Assembly: GCA_964587655.1 (NCBI GenBank)
Contig: CAZPMT010000021.1
Location: 1-57,923 of the forward strand
DNA length: 57,923 nucleotides
DNA from: CAZPMT01 sp964587655
GTDB lineage: Bacteria > Hydrogenedentota > Hydrogenedentia > Hydrogenedentales > SLHB01
Reading direction: 5' to 3'
A model generated the notes under the pieces. The model searched no databases, was not told the origin of the DNA, and saw only the letters and a list, made by a program, of their open reading frames with translations. This document shows, piece after piece, positions 8,144-15,787 of this stretch; the stretch's first letter is position 1; every line of letters starts with the position of its first letter. The position numbers and the translations under genes are program-made.

Positions 8144-9160
8144 ATGCATATTGAGATGGCGCTGCTGTCGATAACCCTAGTCTTCCTGTTCCACAGCGCC
8201 TGCGCCGCCGCGCAGGACACCCCGCCCAAGCCGCTTCAGATTGGCGTGGTCGGGTACGAGGGGCACGGCTCCGTCTTCACGGAAGACCTGAACGCCGGGC
8301 TCGGGGACAAGATTGGCCTCAAGGTATCGCATGTCTGGCACAAAACCGTCATCGACGCCGGCAAAGTCGAGAAGTTCAAGTTCATCGTTGTGGAGAAGCC
8401 GGCGGATATGATCGGCAAGGTCGACGGCGTCATCATCGCCGAAGAGCTGCCGCACCGCTATCGCGAACTCGCAGAGCCTTTTATCCGCGCGGGTGTACGG
8501 ACGTTCCTGAACCGTCCCCTCGCGGCATCCGCGAAAGACGCCGTGGCGATCCTTCGCCTTGCGCGCGAGTGCAAGACGCCTGTCATGGCCGCATCGCTGC
8601 TCGCGGTCGATCCGAGCGTACTTGCCGTGCGCGACGAGAGGAAGCAGTTCGAGCCGCTCAAGATCGTCAACGTTACCGGACCTAGCAACCACTTCTGGTG
8701 GTACGTTCCCCACTCGATCAGCGCCCTGGTCTCCGCCCTCGGACCGGGCATCGAGGAGATCTACACCCACGACTTCGCATGGGACCAGGAAGGCGTCACG
8801 TTCCGCGATCCACTCGTCATCTTCTACCGCTACGGCAAGGATACCCCGGTCGGGCCAGTCCGCGGGACGATTGAGATCGTGCCGCAAACTCAGGAGGGAG
8901 ACTGGTACGGTTTCCGCATGAAACTCTACGGACGCAAGGAGTCCCCGGAGTACCAGTTCTTCAAGACACCGCCCGGAGAATCCGCCTGGATGCCCATCTA
9001 CCAGGCCATGATCCCCTTCTTCCGCGAAGGCAAGGCGCTCTTCACCGAACAAGAGCTTCTCGAAGTGCCCTTAGTCCTCGACATGATCCTCAAGAGCGGC
9101 ATTGAAAAGCGAGCCGTCAAACGAGCCGAATACGACGGAGTCCTGTCTGCGCTGAAATAG
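8144..9160 (+). CDS. Exported Gfo/Idh/MocA-family protein
   Basis: The 338-residue product has a signal peptide (MHIEMALLSITLVFLFH..., cleavage near ACAAAQ) followed by a Rossmann start LQIGVVGYEGHG. The fold continues in the manner of Gfo/Idh/MocA oxidoreductases, but the catalytic EKP motif is replaced by NRP (in FLNRPLAAS), so the usual lysine is arginine. The dinucleotide-binding loop is also atypical. An exported member without the EKP lysine may have lost dehydrogenase activity or use a tightly bound cofactor. GGAGGA lies eight bases before the ATG at 8144, which decides the start over a longer in-frame ORF. The 68 bp after the stop hold nothing recognisable. Confidence 0.78.
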   Translation: MHIEMALLSITLVFLFHSACAAAQDTPPKPLQIGVVGYEGHGSVFTEDLNAGLGDKIGLKVSHVWHKTVIDAGKVEKFKFIVVEKPADMIGKVDGVIIAEELPHRYRELAEPFIRAGVRTFLNRPLAASAKDAVAILRLARECKTPVMAASLLAVDPSVLAVRDERKQFEPLKIVNVTGPSNHFWWYVPHSISALVSALGPGIEEIYTHDFAWDQEGVTFRDPLVIFYRYGKDTPVGPVRGTIEIVPQTQEGDWYGFRMKLYGRKESPEYQFFKTPPGESAWMPIYQAMIPFFREGKALFTEQELLEVPLVLDMILKSGIEKRAVKRAEYDGVLSALK

Positions 9161-9228
9161 CTGATTGAAGGCCTTCGCATCACACGGCCCCGCCGAGGCT
9201 TCTCCGGCCTTGAGCGATCGCCTCGAAG

Positions 9229-9510
9229 TCAGGTGAGACTGACGCCGCCGCTCTCGGCATTCCACTGCGCGGCGCGGCCGCTGTTCATAGACAGAACGGC
9301 CATGTGCGCGCAGGTCGCGCCCATGAGGCCCGCGTCGACGGGGGCAATCGTGGCGCCGCGCGTGCGCATGGCGTCGAAGAAGTTGTGGAGGTGCGGCTCA
9401 TTCAGGGCTCCCTTTGAAGGAACTTTCTCCTCCTGGTCACCGCGGAAAATGGATAATTCGCCCATGTCGCGCACCTCAGCCGTGCCGTTCGTGAAGAGAT
9501 AGCGTTGTGC
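9229..9510 (-). pseudogene. C-terminal remnant of a Gfo/Idh/MocA oxidoreductase
   Basis: The minus strand encodes RYLFTNGTAEVRDMG, then HLHNFFDAMRTRG and the MAVLSMNSGRAAQWN-type ending seen at the C-terminus of full-length Gfo/Idh/MocA proteins in polysaccharide-degrading bacteria. An in-frame TGA (9511-9513) immediately precedes the homologous segment and no start or Rossmann domain is found upstream; the following region instead holds the promoter of the zinc operon. I read it as a truncated relic left by deletion. Confidence 0.7.
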
Positions 9511-9546
9511 TCAGAAACCGGATGATCCCAAACTCCCTTAAGGATA

Positions 9547-9574
9547 TTGACTGCCCGGTATTACTTTGTAATAA
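9547..9574 (+). promoter_or_regulatory. Promoter of the zinc-uptake operon with overlapping palindromic operator
   Basis: TTGACT (9547-9552) and TAATAA (9569-9574) stand 16 bp apart, a good sigma-70-type promoter. A perfect 15-bp palindrome, TATTACTTTGTAATA (9559-9573), covers the spacer and most of the -10 box, so a bound dimer would block RNA polymerase. The first gene downstream encodes a ribbon-helix-helix protein with a zinc-binding tail, making autoregulated, zinc-responsive repression the natural reading (inference). Confidence 0.7.
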
Positions 9575-9603
9575 TGGGTGTCGCTACTCGATGGAGAAAC
9601 GCT

Positions 9604-9876
9604 ATGCGTCGACATAAATCGGAGATTGTGACGTTCAAGGTGGACGATGCGCTCTTGGATCTCATGAAAGGAATCCGGAACCGGTCAGAGTTTATTCGCT
9701 CGGCCATTCTCAATGCGTTGGAAAACGCTTGTCCTCTTTGTAAGGGGACGGGGGTTCTTTCGCCGAGGCAGAAGGAGCACTGGGATGCGTTCTCACAGGA
9801 TCACGCAATCCGGGAATGTGCGGACTGTCATGAGTTGCATCTGATTTGTTCGGCGGAAGCAGAGACGGAGTCTTGA
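9604..9876 (+). CDS. Ribbon-helix-helix regulator with Cys/His zinc-binding tail
   Basis: The 90-residue product has an N-terminal ribbon-helix-helix fold (about residues 8-42: EIVTFKVDDALLDLM, RSEFIRSAILNAL), the short DNA-binding module of CopG/NikR proteins. The tail carries CPLC (43-46), CADCH (72-76), His79 and Cys82, a plausible zinc site. Unlike NikR there is no ACT-type metal domain. It is encoded 3 bp before znuA, and a perfect palindrome overlaps the operon promoter. A zinc-sensing repressor replacing Zur is the likely role (inference). The ATG at 9604 is chosen because the protein fold begins there and GGAGAAA precedes it; a longer frame from 9547 would run through the promoter. 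Confidence 0.8.
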   Translation: MRRHKSEIVTFKVDDALLDLMKGIRNRSEFIRSAILNALENACPLCKGTGVLSPRQKEHWDAFSQDHAIRECADCHELHLICSAEAETES

Positions 9877-9879
9877 GGG

Positions 9880-10767
9880 ATGCCGCGTATGACACGCTTC
9901 AGTCTTGTCGCCATGTTCGCTGTGCCGGCGTTGCTGTTTGGTCCGGTCTCGCACGCACAGGTCAAGGCGTTTGTGAGTATCGCGCCGCAGGCCTATCTCA
10001 TCGAAAGGATCGCCGGGCCGCTCGCGCCGTCGAACGTACTTGTTGGGCCGGGACAGAACCATCACACATTCGAGCCGACGCCGAAGCAGATGGCGGACCT
10101 TGCTGGGGCAAGTTTGTACTTCACGATAGGACTTCCTTTCGAGAAGCGTCTCTTGGAGAAAATCCAATCGGCCAATCCGGGCCTCAAGTGCATCGACACG
10201 CGAGAAGGCATCGCGTTGCGCATTATGGAGACCGCGGATGAGTACGCGGAACCGGATCCCGATCATGGGCATGGGGCCGTCGACCCGCACGTCTGGCTCA
10301 GTCCACTGAATGCGAAGATTATCGCGGCAAACATCTGCCGCGGTCTGAAGGAAGCGGACGGGGCGCATTCGGCCGACTACGACCGCAACCTGGCCGCGTT
10401 GAAGCGCGAGCTCGATGAGTGCCATGCGCGGATCTCGAAAGTTTTGGCGCCGCTCAGGGGCGACGCCTTCTACGTGTATCATCCTGCCTTCGGCTATTTC
10501 GCCGACGCCTACGGCCTGCGGCAGATCGCGGTCGAGATCGAAGGCAAGGAGCCGACTGCAAAGCAGCTTGGGGAGCTCATCGCGCGGGCAAAGGCCGATG
10601 GCGTCCGAGTCATCTTTGTGCAACAGCAGTTCCCGAAGCGCGCCGCGGAGGCAATTGCGAAGGAAGTGGGCGGCGCGGTCGTGTCGATCGACCCGCTTGC
10701 ATACGATTACGTCCGCAACCTTGAAGGCATGGCGGACCAACTGTGGACGGCGCTGCAGCCGAAGTAG
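9880..10767 (+). CDS. znuA: Zinc ABC transporter substrate-binding protein
   Basis: The 295-residue product has a signal peptide (cleavage near SHAQ, about residue 26) and the cluster A-I metal-binding lipoprotein/ZnuA fold. Metal ligands are suggested by NHHTFEP (His61/62), DPHVWLSP, YHPAFGYF and the late acidic IDPLAYDY. A short His/Asp-rich loop, PDPDHGHG (about residues 126-135), is typical of zinc rather than manganese binders. It delivers zinc in the periplasm to the ZnuB/ZnuC importer encoded directly downstream. It lies 3 bp after the regulator gene, so the two are co-transcribed. Confidence 0.93.
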   Translation: MPRMTRFSLVAMFAVPALLFGPVSHAQVKAFVSIAPQAYLIERIAGPLAPSNVLVGPGQNHHTFEPTPKQMADLAGASLYFTIGLPFEKRLLEKIQSANPGLKCIDTREGIALRIMETADEYAEPDPDHGHGAVDPHVWLSPLNAKIIAANICRGLKEADGAHSADYDRNLAALKRELDECHARISKVLAPLRGDAFYVYHPAFGYFADAYGLRQIAVEIEGKEPTAKQLGELIARAKADGVRVIFVQQQFPKRAAEAIAKEVGGAVVSIDPLAYDYVRNLEGMADQLWTALQPK

Positions 10768-10785
10768 CAGATCGAGGTGCGTATC

Positions 10786-11538
10786 ATGGAGGCCGTAGTT
10801 GTCAAGGACGTGAGCTTCGGTTACGACGCACACCCCGTGCTCACGGACGTGACACTGACCATTGACGACGGGGATTTCGTGTCGGTCGTCGGCCCCAATG
10901 GCGGGGGAAAGACGACCCTCATCAAGCTGATGCTGGGCCTCCTCAGACCTCAGACGGGAACAATACAGGTGCTCGGCGGCGTGCCGGAGAAGGCGCGGAC
11001 GCGCGTCGGTTACGTGCCCCAGTATTTCCAGTTCGACACGCGGTTTCCTGTGCGCGTCATCGACGTTGTGCTCATGGGACGGCTCGACCGGCACCCATTA
11101 TGGGGCCACTACCGGCGCATTGATCGGGAAGCGGCGTTCGACGCCCTGGCGCACGTGGGGCTCCACGACAAGCGCGACGATCCCTTCAATTCGCTGTCGG
11201 GCGGACAACGCCAACGGGCGCTCATCGCGCGGGCGCTCGCGTCTCAACCGAAGCTCTTCTTCCTGGATGAACCGACGTCGAACGTCGACCCCGCGGTCCA
11301 GGACGAGTTGTATGCGCTGCTGTGCGATCTCAATAAACGCCTGACTATCCTCGTCGTTTCGCATGATATCGGGTTCGTCTCGTCCTTCGTGAAGCGCGTC
11401 GTCTGCGTGAACCGCACCGTCCAGGTGCACCCGACGGCCGAACTCACGGGCCATACCATCGCGGAACTCTACGGAAGCGACATGACCCTCGTGCGGCACG
11501 ACCACCGCTGCGCCGAGAAAGGACATGAGTTCCCTTGA
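10786..11538 (+). CDS. znuC: Zinc ABC transporter ATP-binding protein
   Basis: The 250-residue product is an ABC ATPase with Walker A GPNGGGKT (36-43), the signature LSGGQRQRA, Walker B LFFLDEPTSNVD and a switch histidine in VVSHDIG. It powers zinc import with ZnuA and ZnuB. GAGGTG lies just upstream of the ATG at 10786; an in-frame GTG at 10777 is a less likely start. The 3' end overlaps the permease start by 14 bp, indicating coupled translation. Confidence 0.93.
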   Translation: MEAVVVKDVSFGYDAHPVLTDVTLTIDDGDFVSVVGPNGGGKTTLIKLMLGLLRPQTGTIQVLGGVPEKARTRVGYVPQYFQFDTRFPVRVIDVVLMGRLDRHPLWGHYRRIDREAAFDALAHVGLHDKRDDPFNSLSGGQRQRALIARALASQPKLFFLDEPTSNVDPAVQDELYALLCDLNKRLTILVVSHDIGFVSSFVKRVVCVNRTVQVHPTAELTGHTIAELYGSDMTLVRHDHRCAEKGHEFP

Positions 11539-12415
11539 GCGAATCGTCAGAGACAGGAGCAAGACCGGCGTGATCGAGTTTCTCAGAGCGGTCCACGACT
11601 ACGCGTTCCTGCAGTACGCGCTTATCGCGAGCCTCCTCGTGAGCGTCGCGTGCGGCATTGTGGGAACGTACGTTGTCACGCGGCGCATCAGCTTCATGGC
11701 CGGCAGCATCTCGCACTGCATTCTCGGAGGCATGGGAGCGGCCCGGTATCTCGCCACGGTCCACGGCTGGGACTGGCTCACTCCGTTGCAGGGGGCGGTG
11801 GTGGCCGCGCTCCTCGCGGCGCTTATCATCGGCATCGTGAGCCTCAAAGCGAAACAGCGGGAGGACACCGTGATCGGCGCGTTGTGGGCCGTCGGCATGG
11901 CTATCGGCGTGCTCTTCATCGCGAAGACGCCGGGTTACAACGAGGACCTGATGGGCTACCTCTTCGGCAACATCCTGATGATCGCCCCAAGGGATCTCAT
12001 TCTGATTGCCGGTCTCGATATCCTGGTCGTCCTCGCCGGCGTTATATGGTATCAACAGTTCCTCGCCATATGCTTCGATGAGGAATACGCCCGTCTCCGT
12101 GGCGTCAACGTCGAGTTCTTCTATCTCCTGCTGCTGTGCCTCACGGCGCTCACCGTGGTGCTCCTGGCCAGCGTCGTCGGGATTGTCCTCGTGATTGCCC
12201 TGCTGACGCTGCCCGCGGCGGTGGCCGACCATTTCTCGAAGACGCTGTGGCAGATGATGATGATCGCCACGGTCTGCTGCGCGGCGTTCACGACCGGCGG
12301 GCTTGCATTGAGCTACACCCCCAACCTCCCGGCCGGAGCAACGGTGATTCTAGTCGGAGGAATCACATATCTTGCGGTCGCCACCGGCAGTGCCGTCTTG
12401 CGGAAGAGACAATAG
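11525..12415 (+). CDS. znuB: Zinc ABC transporter permease
   Basis: The 296-residue product is a polytopic membrane protein of the ABC-3 (ZnuB/TroC) family with about eight hydrophobic segments, such as LIASLLVSVACGIVGTYVV near the N-terminus, and the conserved RRISFMAGSISH region after helix 1. It forms the zinc channel with the ATPase encoded upstream, whose gene it overlaps by 14 bp. A ~30-residue hydrophilic N-terminal segment precedes the first helix, somewhat longer than usual. Last gene of the operon; the next gene is on the opposite strand, 11 bp away. Confidence 0.92.
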   Translation: MSSLERIVRDRSKTGVIEFLRAVHDYAFLQYALIASLLVSVACGIVGTYVVTRRISFMAGSISHCILGGMGAARYLATVHGWDWLTPLQGAVVAALLAALIIGIVSLKAKQREDTVIGALWAVGMAIGVLFIAKTPGYNEDLMGYLFGNILMIAPRDLILIAGLDILVVLAGVIWYQQFLAICFDEEYARLRGVNVEFFYLLLLCLTALTVVLLASVVGIVLVIALLTLPAAVADHFSKTLWQMMMIATVCCAAFTTGGLALSYTPNLPAGATVILVGGITYLAVATGSAVLRKRQ

Positions 12416-12426
12416 CCTGATGAGCG

Positions 12427-14541
12427 TCATTTCAGATAGCCAAGGCCTTGAAGCGCTTCGCGGACTTCCTGGTTGAGATCATCGTCTTTGATCTCCTTGA
12501 CGCCCGGCACATACCACACGTATACCGCGAACTGCCTTGCAAGGAGAAGCGGATCGAACGTATAGGTATCCGCCGCAAGGAGCGATGGTTTTAGTGCCGC
12601 GTCGTTCGATGGATGAACTCCGGCCGCCGCGTCCCCAAGAAAGATGCTCGAAGGAGGAACCGGTTTGCCGTCCGCCTCGATTCGCAGCGATAGCGCCGCG
12701 TCCGGATCGACGCGCATGTGGAGGCGGGCGCTGTCTTGTTCCACGGTGTCAAACCATCGATCCGCGCCTACGCTGAAATTCCTTCCCTGCCCAAACCGAA
12801 TTGTGAACGCCACGCGGCCTTCTTCGTCGCGTACCTCGCCGCAATCTGCGTGGTAGTTGATCTTGCCTTCGGCGACGCCTTTACCCTGCACGACTCCCGA
12901 TACCACATTCACTTCAGCGCCCCCTGGTGTAATGAGGATGTTGAGCCCTTCAGCATCGAGCGTCGTGATGTGTGCGGCATACTGTTCCAGTTCCCGCGCC
13001 TCCGGGATCGGCTGCGTCAACGGGTGCTGCTCCAGCGGGTCTTGTTTCAGGTTGAACCACGTCTTTTGCTGAGCCGCCAAATCGTGGATGTATTTGACCT
13101 CCTTCGTTTGGGCCATGTACATGCTCTTGGCTTCGAGATAAAGAGACGCATAGGCAAACTTTTTTCCGACGCCTTGCCCGCGAATTCCGGGAACAAAGGA
13201 ACGCCCCTGAAATCGCGGTTGGGGCGGCGCGCCCACGATGTCCAGAATCGTCGGCGCAATATCCACTATCTCGAGGAGGTCTTCATAGCGAAGCCCCGCG
13301 TGGTCTGAGCGCGGAAGCTTCATGACCAACGGCACGTGCAGTTCTTCATTATAGAGCGACTCGCCGTGCGCAAAGACGCCGTGCTCATTGAACTGCTCGC
13401 CGTGGTCGGCCATCAATATGATCAGCGTATTGTCATAAAGCCCCAGACTGCGCAATTCGTTCACCAGGCGGCCTATCTGGGAATCGGAGTGCGCGATTTC
13501 CTCGTCATATGAGTCGATAAGCTTCTGCTTCTCGGTTTCTTGCGTGGCGGCTTCCGCATCGGGGGATTGGAACATAGTGTTGAAAGGGCTGGGCGCGCTG
13601 TACGGGATATGCGTGCCCAAGAGATGGGCAAACATGAACCACGGACGGGCCTTCGCATAGCGCATCGAGGCCACCACCGCATCCATAACCCGCGCATCAT
13701 CCGGTTTCACGCCTGTCGCGCCAACGAGATCCATGAACCGGTCAAAGTCCGTTCCGACGCCCCAGATGGGAAGGCAACTTGGGTTAGTCATGAAGCAGTG
13801 GGTCTCGTACCCCACATCTTTCAGCGCCTGCACCAAGCTGGGAAGATTGGGTCGCATGACGTACTGCCGGTCCAGAGCGCCGTGCGTGCTCGGATAGCAA
13901 CTCGTCAGCAGAGAGGCTACCGAGGGACGCGTCCACGAAGCCTGCGCGATAGCGTCCATGCACAGCACCGAGTCGCGGGCCAGCGCATCAATCTCTGGAG
14001 ACGTGTTCCGCCCGTAGCCATAGCATCCCAAGTGGTCGGGCCGCAACGCGTCGCACAGAACGATCAAGACGTTAGGCTTGGACACCGCATCCGTGACGAT
14101 TTCGCACGGGCCTATCCAGAAATCCCGGTCGCTTTGGCAAGAAATCTCGCACTCGCCGCCGGCAAGATCCGACTCGGCCAATTCGAACCGCCGATCGGTC
14201 CACTCCGTGGGCTGATCCACCGTGTACGATGCCAGCCGCTTGTTTCCCTTTCCCACACGGATGTCAACGTCCACTTTCGTGCCGGGGGCGCCCCGCGGCA
14301 GCACTCCCAACCGAAGCGCGGCTCGGCCTTCCCCGCCCGCACCCGGCGACGGCACACTCAGGCGGATAACCTTGCGCGTGCCGCCCGGCACCCGCCAGGC
14401 GCATCGCCGTTCCTTCTCGCGACTAACATAGTCTTTCGGCGAACCGGTAAGTGAAAAGACGTCCCCCGGCACGACAGGCGCTGAACAACTTGCGACCGCA
14501 CACAAGACGAAAATGGGGAATCGCGACACGCGAACGCGCAT
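12427..14541 (-). CDS. Sulfatase-fold lipoprotein (alkaline phosphatase superfamily)
   Basis: The 704-residue product begins with a lipoprotein signal (lipobox VASC, Cys19). After ~150 residues of probable beta-sandwich comes a sulfatase-like catalytic domain: NVLIVLCDALRPDHLGCYGY (metal Asp), then SWTRPSVASLL, and later MADHGEQFNEHG. The nucleophile position is threonine (WTRPS) rather than the Cys/Ser of CxPxR, so it is not a formylglycine sulfatase. It is closer to phosphoglycerol-transferase or phosphonate-hydrolase-like members. The C-terminal ~200 residues are unassigned. It is exported and membrane-tethered; possible substrates are surface glycans or phosphoesters. A long hairpin (14608-14693) separates it from the upstream dehydrogenase gene. 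Confidence 0.82.
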   Translation of the reverse strand: MRVRVSRFPIFVLCAVASCSAPVVPGDVFSLTGSPKDYVSREKERRCAWRVPGGTRKVIRLSVPSPGAGGEGRAALRLGVLPRGAPGTKVDVDIRVGKGNKRLASYTVDQPTEWTDRRFELAESDLAGGECEISCQSDRDFWIGPCEIVTDAVSKPNVLIVLCDALRPDHLGCYGYGRNTSPEIDALARDSVLCMDAIAQASWTRPSVASLLTSCYPSTHGALDRQYVMRPNLPSLVQALKDVGYETHCFMTNPSCLPIWGVGTDFDRFMDLVGATGVKPDDARVMDAVVASMRYAKARPWFMFAHLLGTHIPYSAPSPFNTMFQSPDAEAATQETEKQKLIDSYDEEIAHSDSQIGRLVNELRSLGLYDNTLIILMADHGEQFNEHGVFAHGESLYNEELHVPLVMKLPRSDHAGLRYEDLLEIVDIAPTILDIVGAPPQPRFQGRSFVPGIRGQGVGKKFAYASLYLEAKSMYMAQTKEVKYIHDLAAQQKTWFNLKQDPLEQHPLTQPIPEARELEQYAAHITTLDAEGLNILITPGGAEVNVVSGVVQGKGVAEGKINYHADCGEVRDEEGRVAFTIRFGQGRNFSVGADRWFDTVEQDSARLHMRVDPDAALSLRIEADGKPVPPSSIFLGDAAAGVHPSNDAALKPSLLAADTYTFDPLLLARQFAVYVWYVPGVKEIKDDDLNQEVREALQGLGYLK

Positions 14542-14607
14542 AGCCTGATCCTAGTGTGACTCACGCTGTTGCCAACATATGATTATCGAGTCAAACATAC
14601 CCATTTC

Positions 14608-14693
14608 CTTTTGAAGGGAGTTAGGGGGATGTTAAGCTAGCGGTATAGATTTCTCCTGTGCTAGAAGAACATCCCCCTAACCCCCTTCAAAGG
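14608..14693. repeat. Long inverted repeat (SPFEGG-type interspersed hairpin)
   Basis: A 26-bp arm (14608-14633) and its complement (14668-14693) pair with a single mismatch around a 34-bp loop. The right arm supplies the last codons and TAG stop of the dehydrogenase gene, whose product ends SPFEGG. Both flanking genes are on the minus strand, so the hairpin may end dehydrogenase transcription, though no U-run follows. Confidence 0.8.
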
Positions 14694-15726
14694 GGGAATT
14701 CGTCACGGAATCTCTTCTTGATGTGCCCTCGCATTTCCAAGCCCGCGAAAGGACCTCCGGATTCACGCAATTGGGAGGCGTTTCGCCTCGGAAGTACGCG
14801 ACGATATTGGTCGCGGCGATTTCCGCCATCTTGGCGCGCGTGGCCCGCGTAGCGCTTCCAAGGTGCGGTATGATGACTGCATTCTCGCAGGCAAGAAGCC
14901 CTGGGTGGACTTGCGGCTCGTTTTCGTACACGTCCAGACCGGCGGCGAAGATCTCGTTGGACTTGAGCGCCGTAGCCAGCGCGGCTTCATCCACGACCGG
15001 ACCTCGCGACGTGTTGATGAGGACTGACGTCTTCTTCATCGCCTTGAACTCGGCCTCGCTGAAAGCATGTTTCGTCTCAGGCAGAAGCGGGCAGTGAATC
15101 GAGACGAAATCGGACTCGGCGAGCAGCGTGGCCTTATCGACAAACGCCGCCTTGAGTTCTCTCTCGGCGGCGGCATCGATCCGTTGCGCGTCCGTGTAGA
15201 TCACGCGCATGCCGAAACCCAGCGCTCTGCGCGCGACGGCCTGCCCAATTCGGCCCATGCCGAAAATGCCGAGCGTCTTGCCGTGAATATCAACCCCGAG
15301 GAAGAGCTGCGGTCCCCACGAGTCCCACCGGCCGGCCCGCAGGTAACGCTCCGACTCGCTGATGCGCCGCGCCGCCGCCATCAGCAACGCCCAAGCCAGA
15401 TCCGCCGTTGTCTCAGTCAGCACCCCGGGCGTGTTTGTAACGGCGATGCCCCGCTCGGTCGCCGCGTCAACGTCGATGTTGTTGTAGCCGACTGCATAGT
15501 TGGCGATGATTTTCAATTGCGGGCCCGCGTCATCCATCACCGCCGCGTCGATGCCATCGGTGAGGATCGGCAACAGCGCCTCGACGCCCGCGACGTTCGC
15601 GATCAATTCCTCGCGCGTGATCACGCGGTCATGCGGCGAGACTACAACGTTCCCCGCGCCGAAAGCTCCCACAAGGAGTGCGATGCCGCTCTCCGGAATC
15701 GGCCTTGTCACGAAAACCCGCGGCAT
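14677..15726 (-). CDS. D-2-hydroxyacid dehydrogenase (glyoxylate/hydroxypyruvate reductase type)
   Basis: The 349-residue product has the D-isomer-specific dehydrogenase layout. The NAD(P)-binding motif is GMGRIGQ, the catalytic arginine lies in NTSRGPVVDEAAL, the glutamate in DVYENEP and the histidine in PHLGSATRATR. The overall pattern is that of glyoxylate or hydroxypyruvate reductases, interconverting 2-oxoacids and D-2-hydroxyacids in the cytoplasm. The last ~20 residues (ending TNSPFEGG) extend beyond the usual family end and are encoded by an interspersed hairpin, so the original stop was probably lost when the repeat arrived. It sits 61 bp downstream of the gnd gene and may be co-transcribed with it. 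Confidence 0.88.
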   Translation of the reverse strand: MPRVFVTRPIPESGIALLVGAFGAGNVVVSPHDRVITREELIANVAGVEALLPILTDGIDAAVMDDAGPQLKIIANYAVGYNNIDVDAATERGIAVTNTPGVLTETTADLAWALLMAAARRISESERYLRAGRWDSWGPQLFLGVDIHGKTLGIFGMGRIGQAVARRALGFGMRVIYTDAQRIDAAAERELKAAFVDKATLLAESDFVSIHCPLLPETKHAFSEAEFKAMKKTSVLINTSRGPVVDEAALATALKSNEIFAAGLDVYENEPQVHPGLLACENAVIIPHLGSATRATRAKMAEIAATNIVAYFRGETPPNCVNPEVLSRAWKCEGTSRRDSVTNSPFEGG

Positions 15727-15787
15727 GCTTCAGTCAGCCTCCTTCATCGAGTCGACAGCGCCAAAACGAAACGCGCGCGTTACCCCA

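Noticed and set aside
9233..9502. Plus-strand ORF of 89 codons
   Set aside because: The minus strand here clearly encodes a Gfo/Idh/MocA C-terminus, so the plus frame is a shadow.
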